Part shown: positions 26,449 through 33,450 of the stretch, piece by piece
Position numbering within the stretch: the first letter of the stretch is position 1
How the letters are laid out: every line of letters starts with the position of its first letter
Source of the DNA: JAEVLT01 sp050496765
GTDB taxonomy: Bacteria; Bacillota; Bacilli; Bacillales; Cytobacillaceae
Length of the DNA stretch: 64,000 nucleotides
Direction: 5' to 3'
Assembly: GCF_050496765.1 (NCBI RefSeq)
Contig: NZ_JBNWEO010000011.1
Coordinates: forward strand, 248,001-312,000
Program-made: the position numbers and the translations under genes
The notes under the pieces: generated by a model
What the model saw: only the letters and a program-made list of their open reading frames with translations
What the model was told of the DNA's origin: nothing
The model's database searches: none

Positions 26449-27633
26449 TTAGTTTTCCATCTCGACAATTGTCGCAATTCCTTGGCCACCACCAATGCAG
26501 AGTGTGGCCAATCCGTAATGAGAACCTCTACGTTTCATTTCGTGGAGCAGGGTAACAAGCACTCGGGCACCGCTTGCTCCAATCGGATGTCCCAAGGCAA
26601 TTGCCCCGCCGTTAACGTTTAGTTTATCAGAGGGAATCTGCAGTTCTCTGGCGACCGCCAGTGATTGGGCAGCAAAAGCTTCGTTTGCTTCAACCAGATC
26701 AATGTCATTTATCGTGAGACCCGCTCTTTCCAATGCCTTTTTCGTTGCCGGAACAGGTCCAATTCCCATAATTTTAGGATCAACGCCAGCAGTTCCACTG
26801 CCGCAAATTACTGCCATCGGCTTAATTCCGAGTTCTTCTGCCTTTTCTCTGCTCATTAGAACCAACGCAGCCGCTCCATCATTGATGCCGGAAGCATTTC
26901 CAGCTGTAACCGTGCCACCCTTTTTAAAGGCTGGCTTTAAGTTTGCCAGCTTTTCAGTTGTAACGCCGGAGCGAGGGAATTCATCTTTAGCAAAAATAAT
27001 CGGCTCACCCTTCCGCTGCGGAATAACAACAGGGGCAATTTCGGCTTCAAACCTTCCCTCTTTGATCGCCCTTTCTGTCTTTTGCTGACTCCATGCAGAA
27101 AATTCATCCTGCTCTTCTCTCGTTAAACCGTATTGCTCAGCAATATTTTCAGCAGTAACTCCCATATGGTACTCATTTATCGCGCACTGGAGACCATCCT
27201 GAATCATGCTGTCCAAAAGCTTGCCATCACCCATCCGCAAGCCGGTTCGCCCTTCCAGTAATAGATAAGGAGCAAGACTCATATTTTCCATTCCACCAGC
27301 CACCACGATTTCTGCATCTCCCGTTTGAATAGCCTGGACAGCGAGATGGACTGCTTTTAACCCCGAACCGCATAATTTATTGATTGCCATCGATGTCACT
27401 TCAATCGGCAGTCCAGCCTTTAAAGAAGCCTGACGGGCAGGCCCCTGCCCCAATCCCGCTTGAAGAACATTGCCCATGATGACTTCATCCACTTGCTCTC
27501 CCTTCAAATTCGCTCGTTTGATCGCTTCTTTAATGACAATTGCCCCCAATTCAGTAGCCGGTGTCTTGCTTAATGCCCCCATAAAACTGCCTATTGCCGT
27601 ACGTACAGCACTGACAATGACCACTTCACGCAT
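26449..27633 (-). CDS. Acetyl-CoA acetyltransferase (thiolase)
   Basis: A 394-aa type II thiolase splitting acetoacetyl-CoA into two acetyl-CoA (or the reverse). The nucleophilic Cys is in INKLCGSGLKAV (C88), His in NGGAIALGHPIGASG (about 349) and the second Cys in LCIGGGQG (about 379). RBS GAAGGGG lies upstream; the gap to atoA is 27 nt. It plays the role of E. coli atoB in this operon and resembles B. subtilis MmgA/YhfS in size. Confidence 0.92.
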   Translation of the reverse strand: MREVVIVSAVRTAIGSFMGALSKTPATELGAIVIKEAIKRANLKGEQVDEVIMGNVLQAGLGQGPARQASLKAGLPIEVTSMAINKLCGSGLKAVHLAVQAIQTGDAEIVVAGGMENMSLAPYLLLEGRTGLRMGDGKLLDSMIQDGLQCAINEYHMGVTAENIAEQYGLTREEQDEFSAWSQQKTERAIKEGRFEAEIAPVVIPQRKGEPIIFAKDEFPRSGVTTEKLANLKPAFKKGGTVTAGNASGINDGAAALVLMSREKAEELGIKPMAVICGSGTAGVDPKIMGIGPVPATKKALERAGLTINDIDLVEANEAFAAQSLAVARELQIPSDKLNVNGGAIALGHPIGASGARVLVTLLHEMKRRGSHYGLATLCIGGGQGIATIVEMEN

Positions 27634-27660
27634 GGTTCATTTCCCCTTCCGATTCTTTTT

Positions 27661-28320
27661 CTATTCATATGGTAGAATAGCTGGTTTAACTTTAAATGAT
27701 GCTTCTGTTTTTTCTTTTATTGTTTCCAAATCAACGCCTGCCTGAAGTTCCTCAAGAAGAAGTCCCTCTTCTGTTACACGAAATACAGCCAACTCGGTTA
27801 CAATCAGATTGACCACTCCTTTTCCGGTCAAAGGCAGTCTGCATTGTTCAAGTATTTTCGAGGAGCCATTTTTTGCAGTGTGCTCCATTGCCACAATGAC
27901 CTTCTTGGCACCCGTTACGAGATCCATCGCACCCCCCATACCGGGAACCATCTTTCCGGGAACCATCCAGTTGGCCAGGTTTCCTTTACGATCAACTTCT
28001 AAACCGCCCAGAACGGTTACATCTACATGCCCCCCGCGAATTAATTCAAAGGAGAAAAGACTGTCAAAGAAGGCTCCTCCCGGCAGGATGCTTGCTGGCT
28101 GTCCCCCTGCATTCACAAGATCAGGGTCCACTTCACCCTCAATCGGCCCAAGACCAATGTATCCGTTTTCAGATTGAAGGATGACATTTACCTCTGGCGG
28201 TAAAAAGTTGGGCACCATCGTCGGAAGGCCGATTCCCAAGTTTACGACATCTCCATCTTTCAGCTCCTTTGCAACACGGGCGGCAATGACTTGTTTAGAG
28301 TTTAATTGAGTCCTAACCAT
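27661..28320 (-). CDS. atoA: Acetate/butyrate-acetoacetate CoA-transferase, beta subunit
   Basis: A 219-aa class I CoA-transferase subunit. The catalytic Glu is in LQSENGYIGLGP, and the oxyanion-side glycine block is NAGGQPASILPGG. The MVPGKMVPGMGGAMDLVTGA stretch is near-identical to E. coli AtoA. The ATG at 28320 overlaps the atoD stop (TAATG) and has GGAGG upstream; an upstream in-frame start at 28338 would lie inside atoD. It works as a heteromer with AtoD to activate acetoacetate with CoA. Confidence 0.92.
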   Translation of the reverse strand: MVRTQLNSKQVIAARVAKELKDGDVVNLGIGLPTMVPNFLPPEVNVILQSENGYIGLGPIEGEVDPDLVNAGGQPASILPGGAFFDSLFSFELIRGGHVDVTVLGGLEVDRKGNLANWMVPGKMVPGMGGAMDLVTGAKKVIVAMEHTAKNGSSKILEQCRLPLTGKGVVNLIVTELAVFRVTEEGLLLEELQAGVDLETIKEKTEASFKVKPAILPYE

Positions 28321-28979
28321 TATCGGCAACCTCCACAAACATAGATTTTGTCGATCAAAATCCCTGGCGTCATGACTTCATCAGGATCAATTTCCCCAAT
28401 CTCAACCACTTGATCTACCTGAACTATTACCCTATCTGCTGCCAACGCCATGACAGGATTAAAATTTCTGGCAGATCGGTGGTAGACAAGATTTCCAGCT
28501 TTATCTGCCTTAAATGCTTTGAGAAGTGCAATATCCGCACGAAGCGGTTTCTCCAGCAAAAATTCCCGGCCATCCACGATCATTTTCTCTTTCCCTTCTT
28601 CTACCACGGTTCCAACCCCTGTTGGCGTCAACACTCCGCCGAGTCCTGAACCGCCGGCACGTACCCGTTCAGCCAATGTACCTTGTGGCACCAGTTCAAC
28701 CGCCAACTCACCAGCAATCATTTGCCGTCCAGTTTCCGGGTTCGTCCCTATATGGGAAACAATTGCTTTATTGATGCGTTTGTTTAAAATTAATGGGCCT
28801 ACCCCTGCTTCAATGAAAGCGGTGTCATTTGCGATTAAAGTAAGATCCTTGATCGTTGACTCTAACAACACATTTACGAGTTCCTGTGGCGTACCTACTC
28901 CCATAAATCCACCAACCATCATCGTCATCCCATCTTTAAATAAGGACGGTATCTCTTCTCTAGCTATAAGTTTATCCAT
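28320..28979 (-). CDS. atoD: Acetate/butyrate-acetoacetate CoA-transferase, alpha subunit
   Basis: A 219-aa subunit with the CoA-binding loop GGFMGVGTPQELV, then LTLIANDTAF, SHIGTNPETGRQM and GGVLTPTGVGTVVEEGK. These resemble E. coli AtoD more than B. subtilis ScoA. RBS GGAGG is 8 nt before the ATG, and a sigma-54 promoter lies 40 nt further up. It is first in the atoD-atoA-thiolase operon. Confidence 0.92.
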   Translation of the reverse strand: MDKLIAREEIPSLFKDGMTMMVGGFMGVGTPQELVNVLLESTIKDLTLIANDTAFIEAGVGPLILNKRINKAIVSHIGTNPETGRQMIAGELAVELVPQGTLAERVRAGGSGLGGVLTPTGVGTVVEEGKEKMIVDGREFLLEKPLRADIALLKAFKADKAGNLVYHRSARNFNPVMALAADRVIVQVDQVVEIGEIDPDEVMTPGILIDKIYVCGGCR

Positions 28980-29018
28980 TCACTGCACCTCCAAATAATT
29001 CTTACAACCTTTCATATA

Positions 29019-29034
29019 TGCAAGAAACATGCCA
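29019..29034 (-). promoter_or_regulatory. Sigma-54 promoter of atoD-atoA-thiolase
   Basis: On the minus strand TGGCATGTTTCTTGCA fits the -24/-12 pattern with GG and GC 10 nt apart (one change from TGGCAC), about 40 bp before the atoD start. Confidence 0.8.
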
Positions 29035-29058
29035 AATTTAAAATTAAGCGGTTTTTCT

Positions 29059-29457
29059 TTACTCATTCTCTGCCTGAATTTTCCCCAATTTGATAAAATG
29101 ACGTCTTTGGTTATTCAGCTTTTGTGAACTTGTTTTTTCATCGGAATAACTACCTTGACCAGTTTTAATTCCTAAATTTCCTTCTTCAACTAACTCTCTA
29201 ATGATCGCTGGAGCAGACTTACTTCAATCAAGATCGGGTGCAATATTGTCAAATACACGCTGCCATGTATCCAGTCCGCCAAAATCAGCGATTTCAATTG
29301 GACCGGTAAAAGCCCAGCGAAATCCTGGTCCTGCTGTGACAGCCGTATCAATATCACGTGCACTTGCCATTGCCTCACGCATTAGCGCTGTTAACTGAAC
29401 AGTTCGAAGAAGATCCATAGAATTCCCATTTTGAAGAGCATATTTCAACAAATATTA
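29059..29457 (-). pseudogene. 3-hydroxyacyl-CoA dehydrogenase, C-terminal remnant
   Basis: About 130 codons remain of a protein that is normally near 300. The fragment reads LLRTVQLTALMREAMASARD, GPGFRWAFTGPIEIADFGGL and VFDNIAPDLD. It then hits an in-frame TGA at 29225 and goes on in the same frame, IIRELVEEGNLGIKTGQGSY, to a stop at 29059. The NAD-binding half is missing. It stands immediately upstream of the ato operon, so it may once have been part of the same catabolic module. Confidence 0.78.
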
Positions 29458-29814
29458 CTTTCTGAACAATGCTTTGGCGCATTTTCCAATTTTTTATTTT
29501 CGGGCTAACAAAAGGAATATAAATATGAAAAATCTGTGAACACACAATAAAAAAATAATAAAATTATTTTGGGAAGACGTAGGAATAAATTGTTTATTAC
29601 TGAATTATTAGAATTGCGAAACAAAAATATTGTTTATTGTTGTAACGGAAAGGAGAAGTATTTTTCTAAAGGTTACATACAACATTTTGAGTAGAACACA
29701 CGCTTTAAAGATATTTTTTTGGAATTTAAAAGACAGATTTTTGTACTCTTTAAGAGGATACAGCGAAAGCAGCATTTGTGAGAATGCTTAAAAAAATGAA
29801 GGGGAAAATTATTT
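29458..29814. other. AT-rich gap
   Basis: About 360 bp, visibly richer in A/T than the surroundings, with no convincing reading frame. It marks the left edge of a small AT-rich patch reaching about 30.9 kb. Confidence 0.5.
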
Positions 29815-30102
29815 ATGAAAAAGTTTTTTAGTGTTTTTTTCATTTTAATTCTATTAGGTGTCAATTTACAGATTGCTAGTGCCGCGACAGAAACGCCTAC
29901 TTTTCGTTACAATTTAACTTGGAATATTCGGAGTATATATTATTACACCGATAGTTCAGCTCAGAGCAAATACGGTACTCCAATAAGTGCTTTAGAACAT
30001 AATAATACAAATCCATACAGTATCATGGCTCAATCGTACGTAAGAGCAGTATATACTGTTCAAAAAGTTGATAATGATGCCTTTAACCTAAAACATCCAT
30101 AA
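29815..30102 (+). CDS. Small secreted protein, unknown
   Basis: A 95-aa product with a clear signal peptide (MKKFFSVFFILILLGVNLQI, cleavage probably after ASA). The mature part is aromatic and polar: WNIRSIYYYTDSSAQSKYG, then a stretch ending LKHP. AAGGGG lies 10 nt before the ATG. The WNIRSIYYYTDSSA segment recalls the N-terminal part of secreted matrixin-like proteins of Bacillus, but no HExxH is present, so this could be a truncated relative. It probably shares a transcript with the next gene. Confidence 0.6.
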   Translation: MKKFFSVFFILILLGVNLQIASAATETPTFRYNLTWNIRSIYYYTDSSAQSKYGTPISALEHNNTNPYSIMAQSYVRAVYTVQKVDNDAFNLKHP

Positions 30103-30118
30103 AAAGAGGGATAATAAA

Positions 30119-30850
30119 ATGAAAAAAAATATTTGGACATATGGCGGTATTATATTCACCATTCTATTGACATTTGTTTTGGTTTGGAATTTTAATAATA
30201 CTACTTCTAAAGAAACTTCTGTTTCCGTTAAGTCTAAAAGTATAAAAAAAGCTATTAAAAAAGAAACAATAAGTGGAACAACAGCAGGCATGAAAACAGC
30301 ATTCACAATTGTTTCTCATGCGGATTATACCAAAGATACTGCCTCTGTTTACACAATGTACCAACATGCACCCGTTGTTATAGTAGGGAAATTTGAGAAA
30401 GATCATAAATCTTTTGTAGACCAAAATTTTATAAAAACTGAATCACACATGAAAATAATTAAAGTGCTAAAGGGAAATCTGACCGATTTAGAAATGAAGA
30501 ACGGGATAGATATAGTTTATTACGGTGGAGAAGTGACTCTAGAAACTTATCTGAATAACACAACACCCGAACCCACTAAAGTTGATAGCAATGGTGTTGT
30601 TCATAAACCAAAACAATATTCTAAACAAGAGCGTGAATCTGAAAAGGTTGTTTCGACACCTGAACAACAAGCTAATAAAGATAAAGATAAAAACTCAGAA
30701 GTCATGGTTTTCTTGTCTCGTAATCCAGCTCCAAATAATTATTTTGTATTTGCCGATGAATTCGGATATAGAAAAATTAACAATAAAGGCGAGGTATTTA
30801 ACCCGATTACAAATTCTTATGAAAGTGTAGAGTTTTATTCAAAAAATTAA
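30119..30850 (+). CDS. Membrane-anchored extracytoplasmic protein, unknown
   Basis: A 243-aa protein with one N-terminal membrane helix (about 8-25) and a Lys/Ser-rich stalk, then a soluble domain with short beta-like stretches (APVVIVGKFE, KIIKVLKGN, GIDIVYYGGEV, SEVMVFLSR, NYFVFADEFGYRKI). The order of these strands recalls proteins often found as lone surface proteins in Bacillus cereus-type genomes; I do not recognise a named domain. AGAGGG precedes the ATG; 16 nt separate it from the secreted protein gene upstream. It is low in GC compared with neighbours. Confidence 0.65.
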   Translation: MKKNIWTYGGIIFTILLTFVLVWNFNNTTSKETSVSVKSKSIKKAIKKETISGTTAGMKTAFTIVSHADYTKDTASVYTMYQHAPVVIVGKFEKDHKSFVDQNFIKTESHMKIIKVLKGNLTDLEMKNGIDIVYYGGEVTLETYLNNTTPEPTKVDSNGVVHKPKQYSKQERESEKVVSTPEQQANKDKDKNSEVMVFLSRNPAPNNYFVFADEFGYRKINNKGEVFNPITNSYESVEFYSKN

Positions 30851-30892
30851 CAAAAAATACAAAGAATCCAATTTTGTTTTCAAATAATTAGG

Positions 30893-31159
30893 ATGCTTTT
30901 TTTACTTTTTTCCAAAATCACAATTGCCATCCAGGACACTCCTCCAAATTGCCGTGGACTGGCGACGGCAACATTTCTCTCAATCTATGACACTGGTGTC
31001 GGCTTAGGTTCTTTTGCCGTCGGAGCGATCGTGACTACGATCGGTTACAGCTCATTCTATTTAATCAGTTCGGTTTATGTTCTGTTGGGCGTCCTTCTCT
31101 ATTACTTCTTGCACACCCGCAAGCAATTTTCGTTTAAAAGTACGGAGGAAAATCATTGA
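30893..31159 (+). pseudogene. MFS transporter, C-terminal remnant
   Basis: An open frame contains DTPPNCRGLATATFLSIYDT and GLGSFAVGAIVTTIGYSSFY, then one more helix and a Lys-rich tail, which is the end of a 12-helix MFS permease. The first ten helices are missing and the recognisable part starts near 30930. It has no RBS. Confidence 0.72.
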
Positions 31160-31169
31160 TGCTATTGAA

Positions 31170-31198
31170 AAAGGAATCTGCCAAAGACAGATTCCTTT
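31170..31198. terminator. Bidirectional terminator
   Basis: An 11-bp stem (AAAGGAATCTG 31170-31180 with CAGATTCCTTT 31188-31198) has T-rich flanks on both strands. It serves the pspA-like gene and the MFS remnant. Confidence 0.85.
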
Positions 31199-31203
31199 TT
31201 TCT

Positions 31204-31860
31204 TTACCCTTGTTTTACTAAATCGAGTTCCTTTTGTACGGCTTCTTGCAGTTGGGTATCAAGCGCTGCTTTCCCAGATGCGTTGGTTAATTCATAGAAA
31301 TGGGTGCTTGCTGCTGCAGCGGCTTCGAGTTTGCGCACTTGTTCTTCTGCCTTGGCAAACCCGGAAACGGCTTGCTCGGATTGGAACGAGGCTAGCATAG
31401 CTTGTCCTTGCTGAATTGATTTTGCTGCATGGGCTCTTGACGTAAGCACTAATCTTTTATACTGCAGCTCTTGAAACTCTTCTACCAGTTTGCTAATTTG
31501 TTCTTTTAGGTTTTCTGTCTGCTGTTTTGTGATTTCATACTGTTGACGATAACGGTTCACTTTCGTTTCATGCAGGATTTTTTCCTGAAGGGCCAGTTTG
31601 GCGATTTCATCTTCTCCTCGTGTAACTGCCAGTTCTGCCTGGCGAGCCCGCTTGGCAACAAGGGCTTCCTCATCAGCAACTAAAAGCTCATATTTTTTCT
31701 CAAGGTAGAGTTGATCAGCCAACGCTCCCTTTGCCTCTTCTAGTTGGTTTTCCACATCCCGCAAGTATTGACTCAACATGCTTAGCGGATTTTCCATTTT
31801 ATCCAATACCTCATGGACATCAGCCGATACAATTGTTTTTAATCGTTTAAAAATTCCCAT
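31204..31860 (-). CDS. PspA/IM30-family membrane-stress protein
   Basis: A 218-aa, almost wholly helical coiled-coil protein starting MGIFKRLKTIVSADVHEVLD, the standard PspA/LiaH N terminus, with the MENPLSMLSQYLRDVE motif. The family binds the inner face of stressed membranes and forms ESCRT-III-like assemblies. RBS AAGGAGG; its first 14 bp overlap the upstream membrane-protein gene. The pair arrangement echoes liaI-liaH in B. subtilis. Confidence 0.9.
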   Translation of the reverse strand: MGIFKRLKTIVSADVHEVLDKMENPLSMLSQYLRDVENQLEEAKGALADQLYLEKKYELLVADEEALVAKRARQAELAVTRGEDEIAKLALQEKILHETKVNRYRQQYEITKQQTENLKEQISKLVEEFQELQYKRLVLTSRAHAAKSIQQGQAMLASFQSEQAVSGFAKAEEQVRKLEAAAAASTHFYELTNASGKAALDTQLQEAVQKELDLVKQG

Positions 31861-32452
31861 TTTCCTTTTCCTCCTTGTTCATGTTACGTTCCCATTCATC
31901 AAGTATTGCTCCAGCGCTGCTCGTAACCGGTGTTACGGATTCGAAAGTGTCATCGACTTTCCAATCTGTTTGCGCGTTTTTCCTTCTTTTAAGAAGCCTG
32001 TAAAGAACAACTACACCGACAGCCAATACAACGAGCGGCAGCACTTTTGCTAAAAGAAGCAAAGCACCGATTGCGATCAGCAGCCAGCCTGTCCATTTCC
32101 GCCAAATGCTTTCACCTGCGTTCTTACGGAACAACCAGCCCAGGAAGATTGCTGCGATTGCAAACAGAATACCCCCAAATTCGAAGTCTTCTTTTCCTGC
32201 AAAATGCCTTTCCCTACGAGGACCATTCATGAAATTGCCGCCGTGACGAAATTCCCGGCCTCGTTCCATCATTTGAGCTCCAATTCCACCAGAACCGCGA
32301 TGGAAGGATTGGATTTGCGCAGCTTTATTTTGCCATGCTCCCAGTTCTTCATGTCCCCATCTACCATCCCCAACGAAACGGAAGCCAACAAAAAAGACAA
32401 TCCCAAGTGCAGCTATGAGCAGTAGCCACTTAAACAGTTTTTTGGGTTTCAT
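31847..32452 (-). CDS. LiaI-like membrane protein encoded with PspA
   Basis: A 201-aa protein: one TM helix at about 6-26, then an Arg/Gly/His-rich stretch (RGSGGIGAQMMERGREFRHGG), then two or three hydrophobic helices (about 92-150), and a charged C terminus that ends in KEEKENGNF. It may anchor the PspA-like protein to the membrane; that is inferred from the overlap and from the lia analogy, not from a recognised domain. AAGGAGAT is the ribosome site. A 21-bp palindrome lies about 95 bp upstream. Confidence 0.72.
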   Translation of the reverse strand: MKPKKLFKWLLLIAALGIVFFVGFRFVGDGRWGHEELGAWQNKAAQIQSFHRGSGGIGAQMMERGREFRHGGNFMNGPRRERHFAGKEDFEFGGILFAIAAIFLGWLFRKNAGESIWRKWTGWLLIAIGALLLLAKVLPLVVLAVGVVVLYRLLKRRKNAQTDWKVDDTFESVTPVTSSAGAILDEWERNMNKEEKENGNF

Positions 32453-32543
32453 GTATTTTCATCTCCTTTATGATCAGTCTGTATAACTTTTTATTTGCGA
32501 ATCTTCAACTCTCTTCTTTGCACCGCCCCTTTCAAAAGAGATT

Positions 32544-32564
32544 TGAAACCTTTCAGCGGTTTCA
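32544..32564. promoter_or_regulatory. Palindromic operator candidate before the pspA operon
   Basis: TGAAACC and GGTTTCA form a perfect 7-bp inverted repeat with a 7-bp centre. It could be a response-regulator or repressor site. TGAAAC also resembles an ECF (sigma-W type) -35, but no CGTA -10 follows at the right distance. Confidence 0.45.
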
Positions 32565-32620
32565 CAATGCTTATTATGATCGGGCCTGCTTAACTTTTTC
32601 TTAACTATTCCTATTTTTTT

Positions 32621-32658
32621 AAAAAAATAAGAGGACATCCGTTTGAGGATGTCCTCTT
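32621..32658 (-). terminator. Terminator of the fdh operon
   Basis: A perfect 12-bp stem (AAGAGGACATCC 32629-32640 with GGATGTCCTCTT 32647-32658) is followed on the minus strand by a T-run. It lies just after the small basic protein gene. Confidence 0.9.
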
Positions 32659-32664
32659 GTTCAT

Positions 32665-32883
32665 TTATTCAGCAATTGGGGACCTGCTGCGCTTGTTTCT
32701 CGCTCTTCCTTTGAAAATAGCAGGTATTTCCTTACTATTTGCTTTTATTCCCTGTATCCGTGAGGTGATGCCTTTAAAGTTACCTGAAATGCCTTTAAAA
32801 TTTTTTGATAGTCTTTTAAAATCAGCGGTTAGACGATCCGTTCTTGTTCTGACTTTTTTTATTTTTTTAAAAAGATATGCCAT
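32665..32883 (-). CDS. Small basic protein in the fdh operon, unknown
   Basis: A 72-aa, strongly basic product (MAYLFKKIKKVRTRTDRL...). It has an internal near-repeat, NFKGISGNFKGI, and a tail of Arg/Lys/Ser. It has no signal peptide or metal motif. The ATG at 32883 has AGGAGG 10 nt upstream; a TTG 9 nt earlier would sit on the ribosome site. It is third in the fdhF-yrhD transcript and is closed by a strong terminator, which supports that it is real. Function unknown. Confidence 0.6.
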   Translation of the reverse strand: MAYLFKKIKKVRTRTDRLTADFKRLSKNFKGISGNFKGITSRIQGIKANSKEIPAIFKGRARNKRSRSPIAE

Positions 32884-32901
32884 TTTGGCCAATCCTCCTT
32901 T

Positions 32902-33450
32902 TTATCGTTTGAGCGTTTCATTGCCTCCAGTATGTTTGCCCTGATGTTCCGGTTTCTGCGTAGTGCGCTCAAGTTCTCTCGTATCCTCCCCCATTCCTTT
33001 TAAAAATTCCAACATAAACGTAATCGAGCGATTGATTTCATGATCTTTTAATGAACGAAAAATATCAAAGAAACTCATTTCACGATTGTGATCCTTGATT
33101 TCCGCCACTCTCGCAATCCCGGCATTAACTTTTATCAAAATCGGTTCCAACTGTTTGACATCTAATGTACCCAGCACGCCTGCCATTAACAGTAAATTTT
33201 TCAGTGTATTCGCTGTTTCCGGAGTATCCGCTTTTGTGACGAGAAGTTTTAGCACTTTATCCCCTTGTCCAAACAGTCCATTCAGTAATGCGAGAAAGCC
33301 GCGGTCATGCATATGCTGTATCACTTGAAGCGATTCAAGGATCGCTTCCTTATTATGGACAAGTGCATCTTCCACTTCCTGCAAATCGAGACGCCGCTTA
33401 TCTTCTTCGCTCAATTCGATGCGCTGAATTTTTCGTACCGCTTTAGCCAT
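32902..33450 (-). CDS. yrhD: DUF1641 protein, formate dehydrogenase partner
   Basis: A 182-aa helical protein of the DUF1641 family (B. subtilis YrhD is shorter, about 160 aa). Typical stretches are VEDALVHNKEAILESLQVIQ and a GVLGTLDVKQLEPIL block. It overlaps the fdhF stop by 8 bp, so the two are translationally coupled. The family travels with this type of formate dehydrogenase, and it probably helps assembly or electron transfer. RBS AAAGGAG. Confidence 0.88.
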   Translation of the reverse strand: MAKAVRKIQRIELSEEDKRRLDLQEVEDALVHNKEAILESLQVIQHMHDRGFLALLNGLFGQGDKVLKLLVTKADTPETANTLKNLLLMAGVLGTLDVKQLEPILIKVNAGIARVAEIKDHNREMSFFDIFRSLKDHEINRSITFMLEFLKGMGEDTRELERTTQKPEHQGKHTGGNETLKR

